A stretch of DNA of 5,983 bases from an uncultured Mitsuokella sp. (GTDB lineage Bacteria; Bacillota; Negativicutes; Selenomonadales; Selenomonadaceae), in NCBI GenBank assembly GCA_900770895.1, contig CAAGMF010000073.1:1-5983 (forward strand), written 5' to 3'. Position 1 is the stretch's first letter; each line of letters opens with the position of its first letter. The notes under the pieces are model-generated. The model was given only the letters and a program-made list of their open reading frames with translations, made no database searches and had not been told where the DNA came from. Both the position numbers and the translations under genes were made by a program. This document shows, one piece after another, positions 3,832-5,983 of this stretch.

Positions 3832-5898
3832 TTACGGTTTTGCCTCGCGGCTGACCATCAGCTCCGGATGACGCACCATCCAGCCGGTCAGCTCGCACCA
3901 GGCATCGCGCTCCGCCTGGAACCGCGTCATCCGCTCGACGGGCAGCTCTCCTGCTGACGGCGCCAGCTGCTGCGCAAGCCCGCTGCGGTAGTCGCCGATC
4001 GTATCGCGCGTCATCCAGCAGTACGGCGTCACGACGTGGTCGATGGGCTCCGTCAGCGGCGGCATCAGCGAATAGTATTCGAACCCTGCCGGCGCCACCA
4101 GCTCCATAATCGTCGGCAATATATTCATATGTCCGCCGATCGTATTCCCTGCCAGCATATCCGGCGTCAGCTCCGGATGTGAGATAGCGAACGTCGTCAG
4201 CACACCTTCGCGAAGATTTTCCACACTGTCGGACAACAGACCTTTGCCATGTGGAATAACGTTAGCAGCATGATCTCCCGTCACAATAAACAAGCTGTCT
4301 GGATAAACCTCACGCATTTTTTGCAAAAAATGAATCAACGCATCGTCCGCATAGCGACAGGAGGCCATGCATCGACGCGCATTGCCATCGTATCGCAAAG
4401 ATCTGGATAATTCCGGCATCCATTCATCAATATCAACGCCAAGTTCCTTAAACGGCAGCTTATACGGCCCATGATTCGACGTCGTATAGACAAAGTGGAA
4501 CACCGGCTCCCCGTCATCCTCAGCCTTTATCCGCTCCGCAGCTGCCTCGAGGAATACATGATCGTATATCCCCAGCCAGGTACGTGGTGCCTTTTCATCA
4601 ACAAGAGACGGTCCGGCGTGACATACATCGAACCCCGTCGCCGGCATGAAATGCTCCATACTGCCGTGATTCAGCGCTCCGCCATACCAGAACTCCGTCC
4701 GATAGCCCAGCCGCCTCAGCTGCCGAGGCATCGATATGGGCACCGTTCGCTCCCAGAAGCGCTTATCCTCATTCAGCTCCAGATCTACATCAAATATGCC
4801 CAGAGACATGCTCACAAGCGATGGCCGCGATCGCATGCCCCCAGGCAGGAAGCTATCTATGGCCAGCGTATGCGGCTCCGCCCGCAGCTCCCGGCTCGCA
4901 TCCATCAAATGCAGCTCACGATACTGCGGATCAAGCGGTGCCTGCGCATGACTCTCCCCCATCAGCAGGAAGATATGGCGCGGTCGCGATATCCTGGCTC
5001 CCGCCGCCACACGCCGGAACTGCTGCAGGGGATTCTCCTCTGCCGATATTTCCTCCTGCAGCACCGGCGCCAACAAGGACAGCGACTCCGCATCCTCATG
5101 ATGAAGCATCTCATTGACCGGATATTTCAGCGCCAGCTTCAACGCCTCGAGATCATCGATCGCCGCCTTGCCCATGAACACATCCTGCTTCACCGACTCC
5201 GGCACCTCATCCCACTCCGGCTTATTGCGGTGGTTGAGCGTCCCGCCGTAGCGGAACCAGTAAAACACCAGTATGGCCGCCACGAACACGACGAAGTTCA
5301 GCGCGTACTGCAGCTCCGGTGACGTCAGCGATACATACGGCACCTCCGGCAGTGCAATCAGCTGGGCAGCCAGCCAGCTGCACAGCGCCACATAAGGCAC
5401 CAGCCCCAGCAAGATCCAGAAGCCATGATTCTGATGAAAGAAGATATCGGCGAAATTCTTCTTATCCGCATGCAGACCAAGCTTGATCGACGGATTGAAC
5501 GTATCATGGAAATGATAGTAGAAAATCATCTTCCCCATGAACGCCAGATACAGAGCCACGCAATAGATATCCAATATAATGATGCGCGCCAGCGAATCCA
5601 TCGCCAGATAACCGGGAATGAACGCCGCCGGTATGCTCACGAGCACCATGAGTGCCAGAAACACATAGGCATTCAGATCCATGCCCCACCAGAATCCATA
5701 GCGGAAGCACTCAAGCCACCGCCGCCATCCAGCCCGTCGCGACTGCGGCGGCGCATAGACCAGCACGAACGCCAGCCGGAACACCGCACACAAAACAGGC
5801 GGAATAGCCGCCAGTAGAAAGTCCTCCTGAATCCCCTCGAAAAACAAAGCAAAATGCATAGATATTCGAAATCCTTTCCAGAACTTTTTCTTGAACAA
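3832..5898 (-). CDS. LTA synthase/phosphoglycerol transferase-family membrane enzyme
   Basis: This protein of up to 688 residues has an N-terminal membrane domain with about five hydrophobic segments (roughly 27-49, 77-97, 104-128, 159-182, 197-215). A linker follows, then an extracytoplasmic alkaline phosphatase/sulfatase-fold domain (about 305-605) and a 70-residue tail. Catalytic-type motifs are MGESHAQ with Glu315, GGMRSRPS with Ser357 at the expected nucleophile site, TTSNHGPY with His476 and VTGDHAAN with Asp542-His543, the likely metal ligands. Relatives transfer phosphoglycerol or phosphoethanolamine to teichoic acids, glycans or lipids; the substrate here is unknown. LtaS uses threonine where this has serine. 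The start is uncertain. TTG at 5896-5898 keeps the basic FKKKFWKGFR segment but has a poor ribosome site. ATG at 5857-5859 (675 residues) follows GGAAAGGA at about 12 nt. The reading frame is also open to the window edge. The gene stands alone, with the IS 58 bp after its stop. Confidence 0.85.
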   Translation of the reverse strand: MFKKKFWKGFRISMHFALFFEGIQEDFLLAAIPPVLCAVFRLAFVLVYAPPQSRRAGWRRWLECFRYGFWWGMDLNAYVFLALMVLVSIPAAFIPGYLAMDSLARIIILDIYCVALYLAFMGKMIFYYHFHDTFNPSIKLGLHADKKNFADIFFHQNHGFWILLGLVPYVALCSWLAAQLIALPEVPYVSLTSPELQYALNFVVFVAAILVFYWFRYGGTLNHRNKPEWDEVPESVKQDVFMGKAAIDDLEALKLALKYPVNEMLHHEDAESLSLLAPVLQEEISAEENPLQQFRRVAAGARISRPRHIFLLMGESHAQAPLDPQYRELHLMDASRELRAEPHTLAIDSFLPGGMRSRPSLVSMSLGIFDVDLELNEDKRFWERTVPISMPRQLRRLGYRTEFWYGGALNHGSMEHFMPATGFDVCHAGPSLVDEKAPRTWLGIYDHVFLEAAAERIKAEDDGEPVFHFVYTTSNHGPYKLPFKELGVDIDEWMPELSRSLRYDGNARRCMASCRYADDALIHFLQKMREVYPDSLFIVTGDHAANVIPHGKGLLSDSVENLREGVLTTFAISHPELTPDMLAGNTIGGHMNILPTIMELVAPAGFEYYSLMPPLTEPIDHVVTPYCWMTRDTIGDYRSGLAQQLAPSAGELPVERMTRFQAERDAWCELTGWMVRHPELMVSREAKP

Positions 5899-5908
5899 AA
5901 ATCCAGCG

Positions 5909-5935
5909 ACTACTGCCCAAGGTAGTAGTTTTTTT
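5909..5935 (+). terminator. Terminator-like hairpin on the + strand
   Basis: ACTACTGCC (5909-5917) pairs with GGTAGTAGT (5921-5929) around CAA with one G-T pair, and is followed by an unbroken T run to 5935. It points rightward, away from and antisense to the membrane-enzyme gene. It could stop antisense RNA made across that gene. On the minus strand it would be a hairpin in the leader or the early coding part of that gene. No rightward gene is visible in the window. Confidence 0.45.
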
Positions 5936-5953
5936 AGAGGCTTCTGGCATATG

Positions 5954-5983
5954 TGTGGGTAGCCCTCGCCCCTGTGGGTTGCC
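5954..5983. repeat. Short tandem GC-rich repeat, cut by the window edge
   Basis: TGTGGGTAGCC (5954-5964) recurs as TGTGGGTTGCC (5973-5983) with a period of 19 bases and one mismatch. CTCGCCCC lies between them. CGCCCCTGTGGG at 5968-5979 also resembles, at 11 of 12 positions, the minus strand of the hairpin at 6-18, hinting at a shared family of dispersed palindromes. Only one and a half units are visible. Confidence 0.3.

Noticed and set aside
4471..5322. A 283-codon + strand ORF opposite the membrane enzyme
   Set aside because: The product is arginine-, histidine- and leucine-rich, typical of the antisense frame of a GC-rich gene, and the minus-strand gene has clear catalytic motifs throughout.
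1..5983. CRISPR array, tRNA or rRNA gene
   Set aside because: No regularly spaced direct repeats with spacers and no tRNA or rRNA signature were seen. The only short tandem repeat is the partial 19-base unit at the right edge.

Overview
This 6 kb window carries four protein-coding loci, all on the minus strand, separated by AT-richer intergenic DNA with several regulatory structures. The GC content is moderate, Shine-Dalgarno sites are strong, two genes read best from TTG starts, and amtB precedes the PII gene as in Bacillus nrgAB. The PII protein has a clostridial-type T-loop without the uridylylated tyrosine. Together these suggest a Firmicute, possibly a diderm Negativicutes member such as a Selenomonas relative. 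That placement is an inference and no marker gene here proves it.

Region by region in + coordinates: 1-196 is non-coding and holds a large inverted repeat (arms 14-35 and 130-151) followed by a + strand terminator-like hairpin (171-194). 197-1804 is the nitrogen-sensing pair: the PII signal protein (197-544) lies 18 bp downstream of the ammonium channel gene amtB (563-1804). 1805-2069 is the amtB control region. It has a near-consensus sigma-70 promoter (2024-2052), then a roughly 200-nt structured leader with an intrinsic terminator (1946-1997). The 5' arm of that terminator overlaps a competing upstream hairpin (1990-2005). A second weaker terminator and a possible second promoter lie closer to the gene. 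2070-3774 is an IS3-family insertion sequence with orfA, orfB, an A7 slippery tract and partly matching inverted ends. 3832-5898 encodes a polytopic membrane enzyme of the LTA synthase/phosphoglycerol transferase (alkaline phosphatase/sulfatase-fold) family. Its start is uncertain because the frame stays open to the window edge and an A7 tract lies between it and an upstream ATG.

AmtB imports ammonium and the PII protein is expected to bind and gate it according to ATP/ADP, 2-oxoglutarate and glutamine status. The terminator/antiterminator leader suggests that the operon is controlled by premature termination. The insertion sequence sits immediately upstream of the amtB promoter and may have displaced upstream control sites. 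The most interesting signals are this attenuator-like leader, the inverted repeat plus terminator at the left edge, the slippery tract in the IS, and the serine-for-threonine change at the predicted nucleophile of the LTA synthase-like enzyme.
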